Numbered from the stretch's first letter, positions 1-9,402 are shown. The stretch: 41,251 bases of DNA from Sphingobacteriales bacterium (GCA_004294495.1 REAS01000045.1:1-41251); one strand, 5' to 3'. Notes: generated by a model not told the origin, from the letters alone. Numbers and translations: made by a program.

Positions 1-174
1 AATATTTATCCCCACAAAATCCTGCTAAAATTAGACCACCATTTTTGTCCACATGGAACCAACGTCTCCAAAAAAACACCACAAATGTCCATTACGCCAA
101 ATAATTTCAAATCTATTTTTTAAAACTTTACCGTGATGGTTTTAAAAAATTTTCAATTAAACAAAAAAAAATAG

Positions 175-1107
175 TTATTTAGTTAACGGCGCAAAAGGCA
201 CTTTAACATAATACCCTGTTCCGTTATATGGGCGTTTTCGAGGATGGGTTTGGCAAGGTACCGAGCAGCAACCTTCTAAGCTATCGCCACATAAATCGCA
301 CTGGGTAAAATGTTCGTTACACTCGGGGTTGGCACAATTTATCATTTTTGTGGTGTGCGTACCGCAATTAAAACAAGTAGATATTACCAAAGGGTTTACC
401 GTATTTACATCAACAGCAATACGGTTATCAAAAACATAGCATTTACCTTCAAAGTCTTCGCCAGCGGCTTCTTTTCCGTATTTTATAATACCACCATGTA
501 ATTGGTAAACGTCTTTAAAACCTTGTTGCAGCAGCAACGCCGATGCTTTTTCGCACTTAATGCCACCCGTACAATATGTAATTATTTTTTTGTCTTTGTA
601 TTGGGCAAGCTGGTTTATCATTGCCGGAAAATCCCTGAAATTTTCGATATCTAACGTTACCGCATTTTTAAACTTACCCATATTATGCTCGTAGTTAGAC
701 CGTACATCCAAAACAACTACATCTTCTTGGTTTTTTAGTTTTAAAAACTCGGCAGCATTTAAATGTTTGCCTGTTTCGCGATTTGGGTCTATAACATTTG
801 GGTCTTTTAAGCCCGAGTACACAATTTCTGATTTATATCGACAGTGCATTTTTATAAACGAAGGCTCGGCTACTTCATCAATTTTAAAATCAATGTTTGC
901 AAACCTAGCATCGTCATTTATGTAATTAATATAAGCTTGGCATTGTGCCACCGTACCCGAAACTGTGCCGTTTAAACCCTCCTCGGCAATAATAATACGA
1001 CCAGTTAAGCCTAAATCTTTACAAAATTTTAAGTGCGATGATGCATAATTTTCTGCATCGTTTATTTTTGTATAGCAGTAATACAATAAGGTTTGGTACG
1101 GTTTCAT
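175..1107 (-). CDS. trhO: rhodanese-domain tRNA uridine(34) hydroxylase-like protein (TrhO/YceA family)
   Basis: 310 aa ORF; rhodanese active-site loop 'ITYCTGGIKCEKAS', N-terminal 'GLTGRIIIAEEGLNGTVSG' and Cys-rich C-terminus typical of YceA/TrhO. Confidence 0.93.
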   Translation of the reverse strand: MKPYQTLLYYCYTKINDAENYASSHLKFCKDLGLTGRIIIAEEGLNGTVSGTVAQCQAYINYINDDARFANIDFKIDEVAEPSFIKMHCRYKSEIVYSGLKDPNVIDPNRETGKHLNAAEFLKLKNQEDVVVLDVRSNYEHNMGKFKNAVTLDIENFRDFPAMINQLAQYKDKKIITYCTGGIKCEKASALLLQQGFKDVYQLHGGIIKYGKEAAGEDFEGKCYVFDNRIAVDVNTVNPLVISTCFNCGTHTTKMINCANPECNEHFTQCDLCGDSLEGCCSVPCQTHPRKRPYNGTGYYVKVPFAPLTK

Positions 1108-1151
1108 TAAAAATCAATTGATACTGCTGTAAACAGTGTTAAACAGATTTT

Positions 1152-1159
1152 CAAATCTA
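1152..1159 (-). promoter_or_regulatory. candidate Bacteroidota -7 motif (TAGATTTG on minus strand) upstream of trhO
   Basis: Plus strand CAAATCTA; matches TAnnTTTG ~45 nt upstream of the trhO start. Confidence 0.4.
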
Positions 1160-1293
1160 ATAATAATTTAAAAATATTCTTTTGAAATCTTCATTAGAAA
1201 AAACTGTTTTTAAATTTCTGAGGCTAATACGTGTCTTTTTAAAACCATTAAACCTAATTAGCAATTAATAGAAACTTAAAAATAAATTTTTTG

Positions 1294-1301
1294 TACATTT
1301 G
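1294..1301 (+). promoter_or_regulatory. candidate Bacteroidota -7 motif (TACATTTG)
   Basis: TAnnTTTG match 31 nt upstream of ATG 1332. Confidence 0.5.
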
Positions 1302-1331
1302 TTGCCCTCTCTGGGAAGTAAAAAAAACACT

Positions 1332-2945
1332 ATGCCATTCAATAATAAAGGGAACAGTCGAGATGACAAATCCAAAAAAGACGGTTCAAAATTCGGTAAA
1401 ACCGATAGCAATCGCACATTTACATCTGGTAGCAGATCGTCTGATAAACCTAAATCTTCTAGTCGCCCTTATGGTACTTACACTCCAGGTGGCAATTCTG
1501 GCAGTGATAATGAGGATAAAAGAAACCAAACAGATAACAAAAAGACTTATAATAAAGACAGGTCGTTTACCGATAATTCGTCGTCTGATAGATTTAAAAA
1601 AACCAGTTATGGTGGAAAATCATTTGGTAAAGATAGTCGCTCAACATCCGGCCACAGCCGTAACCCAAACACCGACAGTAGAGAACGAAAACCTTACGGC
1701 GATAAACCCGAAGGTGGATATAACAGAGAAAGAAAACCTTTCGGAGATAAACCAGAAGGTGGATTTAATAGAGAAAGAAAGCCTTTCGGCGAAAGAACCG
1801 AAGGTGGATATAATAGAGAAAGAAAACCTTTCGGAGATAAACCAGAAGGTCTATTTAATAGAGAAAGAAAGCCTTTCGGCGAAAGAACCGAAAACTCTGG
1901 AAGTAGGGAAAGAAAGCCTTTTAACCCCGACCGTAATTTTAATAAAGACGAAAAGAAACCCTTCGGCGATAAACCGCGTGAAGCAAAATCTTTCAGCAAT
2001 AAAAAATTTACCGACCGAGAAAAAACTCCTTTTAAAGGCCGTGTAAAAGCCGAGGAAGACGATTTACGCCCAAGCTATACCAGCAAGGCCGAAAATTTTA
2101 GTCGCCCATACGAAAAAACTTATGAAAAACGAGGCAGCCAGCCCAATCAAGATGTGATTGATTTTGGCGATGGAAACATAAAACCACGAGGCAAAGTGGG
2201 CAGCAAATCCACATTTAATAAAGATGAAGATTTTATAAGATTAAACCGTTACATAGCAAATGCAGGAATATGTTCTCGCCGTAAGGCCGATGAATTAATT
2301 GCCGCTGGCGTTGTTAGTGTAAATGGGATAGCTATAACCGAGTTAGGCGCAAAAGTTAACCCTGCAAAAGACGAAATTCGTTACAATGGCGAGCTGCTAA
2401 AATCCGAAAAAATGGTTTATGTTCTTTTAAATAAACCTAAAGATTTTATTACCACAACAGATGACCCACAAGAACGTAAAACCGTTATGGCATTGGTTGA
2501 TAAGGCCAGCCGAGAACGTATTTACCCTGTTGGCCGTTTAGATAGAAACACAACTGGCTTATTATTAATGACCAACGATGGAGATTTAGCCGAAAAACTA
2601 TCGCACCCACGCAACAATATTAGCAAAATTTACCAAGTAGAATTAAGCCGTAATTTAAGCCAAGGCGATTTTAACAAAATTTCTTTTGGTTTAGAGTTGG
2701 AAGATGGTTTTATAAAACCCGATACAGTTTCGTACGTTACTGGGGGTAGCAAAAACGAAATTGGCATACAAATACATAGCGGTAAAAACCGAATTGTGCG
2801 CCGCATTTTCGAAAGTTTAGGTTACGAAGTTGTAAAACTAGACCGTGTAATTTATGCCAACTTAAGCAAAAAAGATTTGCCACGTGGCAAATGGAGACAT
2901 TTAAACGAAAAAGAAGTTATTCAATTAAAGCATTTTATTAAATAA
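1332..2945 (+). CDS. RluB/RsuA-family 23S/16S rRNA pseudouridine synthase with long disordered basic repeat N-terminus
   Basis: S4 domain 'IRLNRYIANAGICSRRKADELIAAGVVSVNG' then catalytic 'YPVGRLDRNTTGLLLMTNDGDLAEKLSHP'. ~300 aa Lys/Arg/Gly-rich N-terminal region. Start set to ATG 1332 rather than TTG 1299, which is inside a promoter-like motif. Confidence 0.92.
   Translation: MPFNNKGNSRDDKSKKDGSKFGKTDSNRTFTSGSRSSDKPKSSSRPYGTYTPGGNSGSDNEDKRNQTDNKKTYNKDRSFTDNSSSDRFKKTSYGGKSFGKDSRSTSGHSRNPNTDSRERKPYGDKPEGGYNRERKPFGDKPEGGFNRERKPFGERTEGGYNRERKPFGDKPEGLFNRERKPFGERTENSGSRERKPFNPDRNFNKDEKKPFGDKPREAKSFSNKKFTDREKTPFKGRVKAEEDDLRPSYTSKAENFSRPYEKTYEKRGSQPNQDVIDFGDGNIKPRGKVGSKSTFNKDEDFIRLNRYIANAGICSRRKADELIAAGVVSVNGIAITELGAKVNPAKDEIRYNGELLKSEKMVYVLLNKPKDFITTTDDPQERKTVMALVDKASRERIYPVGRLDRNTTGLLLMTNDGDLAEKLSHPRNNISKIYQVELSRNLSQGDFNKISFGLELEDGFIKPDTVSYVTGGSKNEIGIQIHSGKNRIVRRIFESLGYEVVKLDRVIYANLSKKDLPRGKWRHLNEKEVIQLKHFIK
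1680..1901 (+). repeat. five ~45-bp (15-aa) in-frame tandem repeats, RERKPFG(DKPEGG/ERTEGG)(F/Y)N
   Basis: Units at 1680, 1725, 1770, 1815 and 1860; units 2/4 differ by only 2 nt and 3/5 share their first ~33 nt. Confidence 0.9.
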
Positions 2946-2974
2946 TAAACTGCAAGTTTTTGTAAAAAGCAAAT

Positions 2975-3008
2975 AGGGGTAAAAATTATTTTTTACCCCT
3001 TTTTTTTT
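2975..3008 (+). terminator. intrinsic terminator after the pseudouridine synthase gene
   Basis: AGGGGTAAAA (2975-2984) / loop ATTATT / TTTTACCCCT (2991-3000) followed by an 8-T tract. Confidence 0.9.
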
Positions 3009-3022
3009 ACGTCACTTTGTGA

Positions 3023-3324
3023 AATTTTAGAAAAACTGACCTTAAAATGTGCACCCAACTAAGCACAAATCACCCCATTGATTTATGCCGATACCGAGTA
3101 ATTATTTGTTTTTCGGAAAGAATTATTTTAATAAAGTCTGGGAGACAAGCAAAAGGAAAAACAGATTTAACAAATGCTATAAAAATTGCCATAATTATTA
3201 TAAGAGGAGGTGGCTCAGGCTTAATTATGGGTCGTAAAGCTTTTCAAGGCCTTGTTAATTAAGGTATTGAATTAATAAGGCCGTAAAAGAAATTTATTTG
3301 GCAAAAGAAGTTAGCGTTGCTTAA
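3023..3324 (+). pseudogene. decayed C-terminal fragment of class I fructose-bisphosphate aldolase (FbaB/DhnA family)
   Basis: Reading 'KTDLKMCTQLSTNHPIDLCRYRVIICFSERIILIKSGRQAKGKTDLTNAIKIAIIIIRGGGSGLIMGRKAFQ' matches the FbaB C-terminal pattern '..[48 protein letters not shown]'. In-frame stop at 3260-3262, same-frame GIELI, then a 1-nt shift to 'AVKEIYLAKEVSVA*' ending at 3324. Confidence 0.85.
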
Positions 3325-3618
3325 TCGCGTTTCAATACTTAAGGTTTTATTTATAATTTGTGTTTTTACACTTGCAATAACCTACGGCGTGTAAGAGTAT
3401 ATTTTTAGGCAAAATTTATGCAAACAACATAATTTCCAGTTCAATTAAACTGCGTATTGTAAATAATTTTATATTTAATTTTTTTAACTTAAAATAAAGC
3501 TAGCATTTAAGCAAATGTGGTTCAATTATTGATATAGATTAAAATTAGCTAGATGTTTAAAGAATTAAATTACAAGTTAATTTATTAAAAAATTGTTTAA
3601 AAGCTTAGAATAATTCAC

Positions 3619-6600
3619 ATGTCTATCAAAAACAAAAATCTTCGTAAAGTTTTTATTTTCACAATTAGTTTTGTGATTTTACTTTCCATTTATTCCTATT
3701 CAAAAATTATTACGCTTATTAAATCTGCCGAAATAGTAAATAATACTACAAAATTATCTTTAGAACTTGAAAAAGTTATTGGCAGTTTAAAACAAGCAGA
3801 AACAGGTAGTAGGGGCTACTTATTAACACATGATAAAAAATTTCTTACAGATTTTAATACAGGATTAAAGGAATATCCAGAAAATATTAAAGCTGTTAAA
3901 AAGCTTATTGCTAATAAACCAAAGCAACAAAAAAGGTTGGCGAATGTGGAGAACCTTGCTAAACACAAGCACAATTATATGCTTAAAATGCTTGAGGTTG
4001 ATAAAGTACACTCACCAACAGTTCAACAACTTTTAGTGGCAAAAGCCATTATGGATAGTTTGCGAACCGAAGTTAACGGTATGGTTACCTGTGAAAATAA
4101 ACTGTTACAACAAAATTTAAAAAAGCTTCATAAACAAACCCTTATTGCGCCTGCAATGCTCTTAATATTAAGTTTACTAGCGTTAGCCATTGTTATTTTT
4201 GCTTATTGGAAATTGAATAAATCGTTACTTGAAGCTCAACAACTAAAGGCCGATGCAATAAAACAAGCTGTTGAAATCGAAAAAAACCAAAACTCAGCTG
4301 CAAACGAAAAAGAATTAAAGTTATTGATAAAACAAGCACCAGTTGCAATAATACTGGCAGAAAGTGAAAATTTTATAATAAAAGTAGCAAACCAAAATGC
4401 TTTGCAAATGATGCAAAAAACCGAGGAAGAGGTAATACAGAAGAGCATTACCGATTTTTTTCTTGAGTTGCCCAAGCAAAAAGAAATTTTAAATCAAGTT
4501 TATGCTACAGGTATATCGCACCAATTACAAGAAGTATCATTAAATTTTAAAAGTAAAGAGAAACCTTATACCCGATGTTACGATTTTAACTTTTTACCTT
4601 GGTACTGTGGTAATTCAAATATAAAAGGGGTAATGCTTGTAGGTGTTGAAGTAACCGAAAAAGTAATTGCCAGAAAAAAAATTGAAGAAAGCGAACAACG
4701 TTTCCGCAAGTTAGTACAAAAAACACCCGTGGCAATTTGCTTGTTAAGTGGCAAAAATTTTGTAGTAGAAATTGCCAATAATTGGCAACTAAAATTATGG
4801 GGAAAAACCCCAGAACAAGTACTTAACTTACCTAGATTTGCCGCAATACCTGAAGTTGAAGGACATGGTCTTGAGGCCTTACTTAACAACGTTTTTACTA
4901 CCGGAAAACCTTTTGCCGCAAATGAATTTCCTTTAACGCTTGTTCGCAATGGGCATAAAGAAACTCTTTACGTAAATTTTAATTATCAACCTTTTTATAA
5001 TAATTATAATGAAATAGTTGGAGTTATATCGGTTGCAACCGATGTTACCGAACAGGTTCTTGCTAGGCAAAAGGTTGTAGAAAGCGAGCGACTTTTGTAT
5101 AATCTTATTTACTCCTCTCCATCAGCTATTGGCCTTCTACAAGGAGAAGACTTTATTATATCTACTGCAAACTGCTCTATGGTAGATATTTGGGGAAAAG
5201 GAAAAGAACTTATAGGCAAAAAATATTTTGAAGTATTGCCTGAACTTAAAGAACAAGGCTATAAAGAAATTTTTGGAAAAGTTTATAACACAGGCATATC
5301 TTATAATGCAATTGAAACGCCCGTTACAATTTTACAAAACGGCGAAAGCAATGTAAAGTATTATAACATTATTGTTTTTCCTAATTATAATGCAAATAAT
5401 CAAATTGATGGTTTAGGTATGATTGCTGTTGATGTAACTTCACAAGCATTATTTAATCATAAAATTAAGGAAAGCGAAGCCCAATTTAGCGGATTGGCTG
5501 ATAATATAGCAAACCTTGCATGGATGGCCAATGCCGAAGGTTGGATTTATTGGTATAACAAAAGGTGGTTCGAATATACGGGTACAACCATGGAACAAAT
5601 GAAAGGCTGGGGTTGGCAATCTGTACACGACCCTAAAATATTACCCTCGGTTATGGAAAATTGGCAAAATTCTATTGCAAATGGGCAACCATTCGAAATG
5701 GTTTTTCCCATAAAAGGTGCAAATGGCAACTTCCGTGAATTTCTTACCCGAAGTGTACCTATAAAGGATATTGATGGAAAAATAATTAATTGGGTAGGTA
5801 CAAATACAGATATTACCGAACAAAAAAAGGCAGAAGACCAATTTAAAGTATTGGCCGACCAATCGCCTATGTGGGTTTGGTTAACAGATAAAGAAATAAA
5901 TGTTTTATACGCTAATCCCGAGTTACTCAAGTTTATTGGTATTTCACATTACAGCAAATTTACTGGCCATGTATGGGAACAAAAAGTTCATCCAGATGAT
6001 ATTGCATTGGTGTACAAGTATTTTGGCGAAGGGGTATCACTCCAACAATCTTTTTCTTTTGAACTTCGAATACAAAATTCTATTAACTTACAGTACGAAT
6101 GGTTTTATTTAAAAGGTGTTCCCAGGGTTGAAGAGAATGAATTTACTGGTTTTATTGGTACTGGGATAAATATTAACGAACAAAAATTAATATTATCTCA
6201 GCTCGAATACCGTAAAGCATTATTAGAAGCACATATTGAAGCAAGCCTAGATGGTATTTTATTAGTGGATACAAAAGGCAAAATACTTTCTTATAACCAG
6301 CGGTTTGTAGATATTTGGAATATGCCGCAGCAAATTGTAGACGATAAAAATGATGAAGCTGCATTAGCCTTTGCGCTTACCCAATTGTTACACCCAAATC
6401 AGTTTAATGAAAGGGTAAAATGGTTGTACCAACACCCCAACGAAACAAGTATTGATGAACTAGAATTCTTAGACGGAAAAATAGTAAAAAGGTACGGCTA
6501 CCCTGTTATTGCAGCAGATGGGAGTTATTATGCTTGGAGTTGGATATTTAGAGACATAACCCAGCAAAAAAAATCTGAAATAAAAATAAAGGAAAACGAA

Positions 6601-7647
6601 GAACGCTTTCGCTCTTTAGCCCAAACACTACCTCAATTGGTTTGGGTTACCAATGCCCAAGGTGCATACGAGTTTGTATCACTAAAATGGAAAGAATATT
6701 CTGGTATTGAGCCAGGTGGCGAGAAAGAGTGGGCAGAAATAGTGCACCCCGATGATTATCAAAATATTAATGCAGCTTGGGTGCTGTGTTTAGCTACAGG
6801 TGCTGATTATATTTTTGATGTTCGCCTTAAAAGTAAAAGCGGCGAATACAGATGGCATACCGTAAAAGGTGTACCTGTTTTAAATACTGATGGCGAAATT
6901 GTTAAATGGGTAGGAGCATTTACTGATATTCATGAACAAAAATTAAAAGAAGAGTACAAGGATGAATTTATAAGTATTGCCAGCCACGAAATGAAAACAC
7001 CACTTACAATTGCCAAAGCATATTTACAAATGCTCGAACCATTATTAATTGGAAATAACGAAAAAGCGCATTTGTACACCATAAAAGCAAGCCAATCTGT
7101 TGATAGACTAAATGAACTTACAAGCGAATTGTTAGATGCATGCAAAATAAGTTTAGGCAAATTAAATTATACCATAACAACATTTGATTTTAACGAGATG
7201 ATGGACAAAACGGTTGAAAATCTAGAACTTATTTCACCAACGCATATTTTAATTAAAACTGGCGAAGTATACAAACACGTAACCGGCGATAAAGACCGGC
7301 TGCAACAAGTTGTTATTAATTTAATTACCAACGCCATAAAATATTCGCCTAAAAATCATGAAGTTTTTATTACCCTACAACAAGAAAATGATTTAATAAA
7401 AGTATCGGTAAAAGATACGGGTATAGGCATAGCCAAACAAAGCCTTAGTAAAATATTTGATAAATATCATAGGCTAGAAGAGCATGCCTTGCACTATCAA
7501 GGTTTAGGAATCGGGTTGTTTATATCGTACCAAATTATTGAGCGCCATCAAGGTAAATTATGGGCCGAGAGCGAATTGGGAATAGGGAGCACATTTTATT
7601 TCACATTGCCAATAAACGGTAATAGCTTAGCAAATAATACGATCTAA
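3619..7647 (+). CDS. CHASE3-like sensor, multi-PAS histidine kinase
   Basis: Two TM segments flanking a CHASE3-like region ('KQAETGSRGYLLT'), about seven PAS/PAC modules (each ending in TE/TQ/NEQK-type linkers), HisKA H-box 'ISIASHEMKTPL', HATPase N/G boxes 'NLITNAIKYSP', 'DTGIGIA', 'GLGIGLFIS'. Confidence 0.95.
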   Translation: MSIKNKNLRKVFIFTISFVILLSIYSYSKIITLIKSAEIVNNTTKLSLELEKVIGSLKQAETGSRGYLLTHDKKFLTDFNTGLKEYPENIKAVKKLIANKPKQQKRLANVENLAKHKHNYMLKMLEVDKVHSPTVQQLLVAKAIMDSLRTEVNGMVTCENKLLQQNLKKLHKQTLIAPAMLLILSLLALAIVIFAYWKLNKSLLEAQQLKADAIKQAVEIEKNQNSAANEKELKLLIKQAPVAIILAESENFIIKVANQNALQMMQKTEEEVIQKSITDFFLELPKQKEILNQVYATGISHQLQEVSLNFKSKEKPYTRCYDFNFLPWYCGNSNIKGVMLVGVEVTEKVIARKKIEESEQRFRKLVQKTPVAICLLSGKNFVVEIANNWQLKLWGKTPEQVLNLPRFAAIPEVEGHGLEALLNNVFTTGKPFAANEFPLTLVRNGHKETLYVNFNYQPFYNNYNEIVGVISVATDVTEQVLARQKVVESERLLYNLIYSSPSAIGLLQGEDFIISTANCSMVDIWGKGKELIGKKYFEVLPELKEQGYKEIFGKVYNTGISYNAIETPVTILQNGESNVKYYNIIVFPNYNANNQIDGLGMIAVDVTSQALFNHKIKESEAQFSGLADNIANLAWMANAEGWIYWYNKRWFEYTGTTMEQMKGWGWQSVHDPKILPSVMENWQNSIANGQPFEMVFPIKGANGNFREFLTRSVPIKDIDGKIINWVGTNTDITEQKKAEDQFKVLADQSPMWVWLTDKEINVLYANPELLKFIGISHYSKFTGHVWEQKVHPDDIALVYKYFGEGVSLQQSFSFELRIQNSINLQYEWFYLKGVPRVEENEFTGFIGTGININEQKLILSQLEYRKALLEAHIEASLDGILLVDTKGKILSYNQRFVDIWNMPQQIVDDKNDEAALAFALTQLLHPNQFNERVKWLYQHPNETSIDELEFLDGKIVKRYGYPVIAADGSYYAWSWIFRDITQQKKSEIKIKENEERFRSLAQTLPQLVWVTNAQGAYEFVSLKWKEYSGIEPGGEKEWAEIVHPDDYQNINAAWVLCLATGADYIFDVRLKSKSGEYRWHTVKGVPVLNTDGEIVKWVGAFTDIHEQKLKEEYKDEFISIASHEMKTPLTIAKAYLQMLEPLLIGNNEKAHLYTIKASQSVDRLNELTSELLDACKISLGKLNYTITTFDFNEMMDKTVENLELISPTHILIKTGEVYKHVTGDKDRLQQVVINLITNAIKYSPKNHEVFITLQQENDLIKVSVKDTGIGIAKQSLSKIFDKYHRLEEHALHYQGLGIGLFISYQIIERHQGKLWAESELGIGSTFYFTLPINGNSLANNTI

Positions 7648-7726
7648 AAAAAATATAATTATTTCGTAATTAAAAATTCTAATGCTTGGTATGCAATTCA
7701 AACCTTTTAAACCAATACAATTTGCT

Positions 7727-7734
7727 TATGTTTG
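7727..7734 (+). promoter_or_regulatory. candidate Bacteroidota -7 motif (TATGTTTG) upstream of argH
   Basis: TAnnTTTG match 63 nt upstream of the argH ATG. Confidence 0.4.
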
Positions 7735-7796
7735 CTTGTTTAAATCTTAAAAAATTGTAGTCATAAAAATTAATGGCTCGTATTTAATATATTACA

Positions 7797-9128
7797 ATGA
7801 AACTTTGGCAAAAAAATATTGCTACCAATAACCTGGTAGAAACTTTTACAGTAGGGCTTGATAGGGAAATGGATATGCAACTGGCTGCAGCCGATGTACT
7901 AGGCTCGTTAGCGCATACACAAATGTTACATAGTATTGGTTTGCTTAACGCTGATGATTTGGCCGCCATACAAAAAGAACTCAAAAACATTTATAAAGAA
8001 ATAGAAAACGGAAGTTTTATTATTGAACCCAATGTAGAAGATGTACACTCGCAAATAGAATTGCTACTTACCCAACGCATTGGCGATGCAGGGAAAAAAA
8101 TACATAGCGGTAGGTCTAGAAACGACCAAGTTTTGGTTGACTTAAAACTGTACATGCGTGTAGTTATTAAAGAGATGGTAGCATCAACCACCGAGCTTTT
8201 TGATTTACTTACCAATCTTGCCCAGCAACATAAAGAAAAGTTATTACCAGGCTATACACACTTGCAAATTGCTATGCCATCATCGTTTGGTTTATGGTTT
8301 GGGGCTTACGCCGAAAGTTTGGTGGATGATTTAGAACTTATGCTTGCTGCCTACAAAATTAGCAATAAAAACCCATTAGGTTCGGCAGCGGGGTATGGCT
8401 CATCATTCCCATTAAACCGCCAGTTAACTACCGATTTGTTAGGCTTTAACAGCTTAAATTACAATGTAGTTTATGCACAAATGGGTCGTGGTAAAACCGA
8501 GCGTATTGTAGCACAGGGCATATCGGCCATAGCTGCAACCTTAAATAAAATGGCCATGGATGCTTGTTTATTTATGAACCAAAACTTTGGTTTTATAGCT
8601 TTCCCCGATGAGTTAACCACAGGCTCTAGCATTATGCCACACAAAAAAAATCCAGATGTTTGGGAAATTATGCGTGGCCGTACAAACCAATTACAAGCCT
8701 TGCCTAATCAAATTGCCATGTTAACTACAAATTTACCTTCGGGCTATCACCGCGAAATGCAGTTGTTAAAAGAAACGCTTTTTCCGGCTTTTAATACCAT
8801 TTTAAGCTGTTTAGATATGGCAAAACTAATGTTAAGTAACATTAAAATTAAAGATAATATTTTAGATGACCCAAAGTATCAATATCTTTTTAGTGTAGAA
8901 GAAGTAAACAAACAAGTTTTAGCCGGTGTACCTTTTAGGGAAGCCTATAAACAAGTAGGTTTAGCTATTGAAGCCGGCGAGTTCAACGGAAAATATGAAC
9001 TAAACCATACACACGAAGGCAGCATAGGTAACTTAAACTTACCCGAAGTACATAAAATGATGGATGATGTAATAGCGCAATTTAATTTCGAAAAAGTTGA
9101 TGCTGCTATTGCAAAATTAATAGCTTAG
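7797..9128 (+). CDS. argH: argininosuccinate lyase
   Basis: 443 aa; fumarase/ASL signature 'GSSIMPHKKNPD', 'SGRSRNDQV', 'LPGYTHLQ'. Confidence 0.97.
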   Translation: MKLWQKNIATNNLVETFTVGLDREMDMQLAAADVLGSLAHTQMLHSIGLLNADDLAAIQKELKNIYKEIENGSFIIEPNVEDVHSQIELLLTQRIGDAGKKIHSGRSRNDQVLVDLKLYMRVVIKEMVASTTELFDLLTNLAQQHKEKLLPGYTHLQIAMPSSFGLWFGAYAESLVDDLELMLAAYKISNKNPLGSAAGYGSSFPLNRQLTTDLLGFNSLNYNVVYAQMGRGKTERIVAQGISAIAATLNKMAMDACLFMNQNFGFIAFPDELTTGSSIMPHKKNPDVWEIMRGRTNQLQALPNQIAMLTTNLPSGYHREMQLLKETLFPAFNTILSCLDMAKLMLSNIKIKDNILDDPKYQYLFSVEEVNKQVLAGVPFREAYKQVGLAIEAGEFNGKYELNHTHEGSIGNLNLPEVHKMMDDVIAQFNFEKVDAAIAKLIA

Positions 9129-9367
9129 AAATTTTAAAAAAAGTCTCAAATCCGAGTCCGATTAATAAAGTTTTTTTTATCAGTTTCGGTATTGATAAAT
9201 TTTAATTTTATTGGAAAACGCAAACATCTGAATTTTTAGCAAACAATTAGCTTTAGTACCAGTCATAAAATTTAGGTAGTAGTTAACATTGCGCCACTGT
9301 AGCATATTTTTCGCAAAAAACGGTTGCGCTCAAAAAGCCGAAATAGCAATACACTTTACCGCATTTA

Positions 9368-9402
9368 TGCTCTTTATCTATCTTTTTGATAAATAAAGAG
9401 CA
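9368..9402. terminator. hairpin between convergent argH and proS (possible bidirectional terminator)
   Basis: TGCTCTTTAT-C-TATC-TTTTT-GATA-A-ATAAAGAGCA: 10-bp perfect outer stem plus 4-bp inner stem; no long T tract. Confidence 0.5.

Noticed and set aside
1680-1990. Possible CRISPR array from regularly spaced repeats
   Set aside because: Repeats are contiguous, in-frame coding units without variable spacers; no cas genes in the window.
1291-2046. 251-aa plus-strand ORF and the 101-aa minus-strand ORF 1694-1999 overlapping the pseudouridine synthase gene
   Set aside because: Both are alternate-frame readings of the 45-bp in-frame repeat array; the repeat length being a multiple of 3 keeps all frames open. 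No recognisable domain.
3047-3262. 71-aa ORF as a novel small protein
   Set aside because: It is the in-frame part of a decayed FbaB C-terminus whose homology continues past its stop codon.
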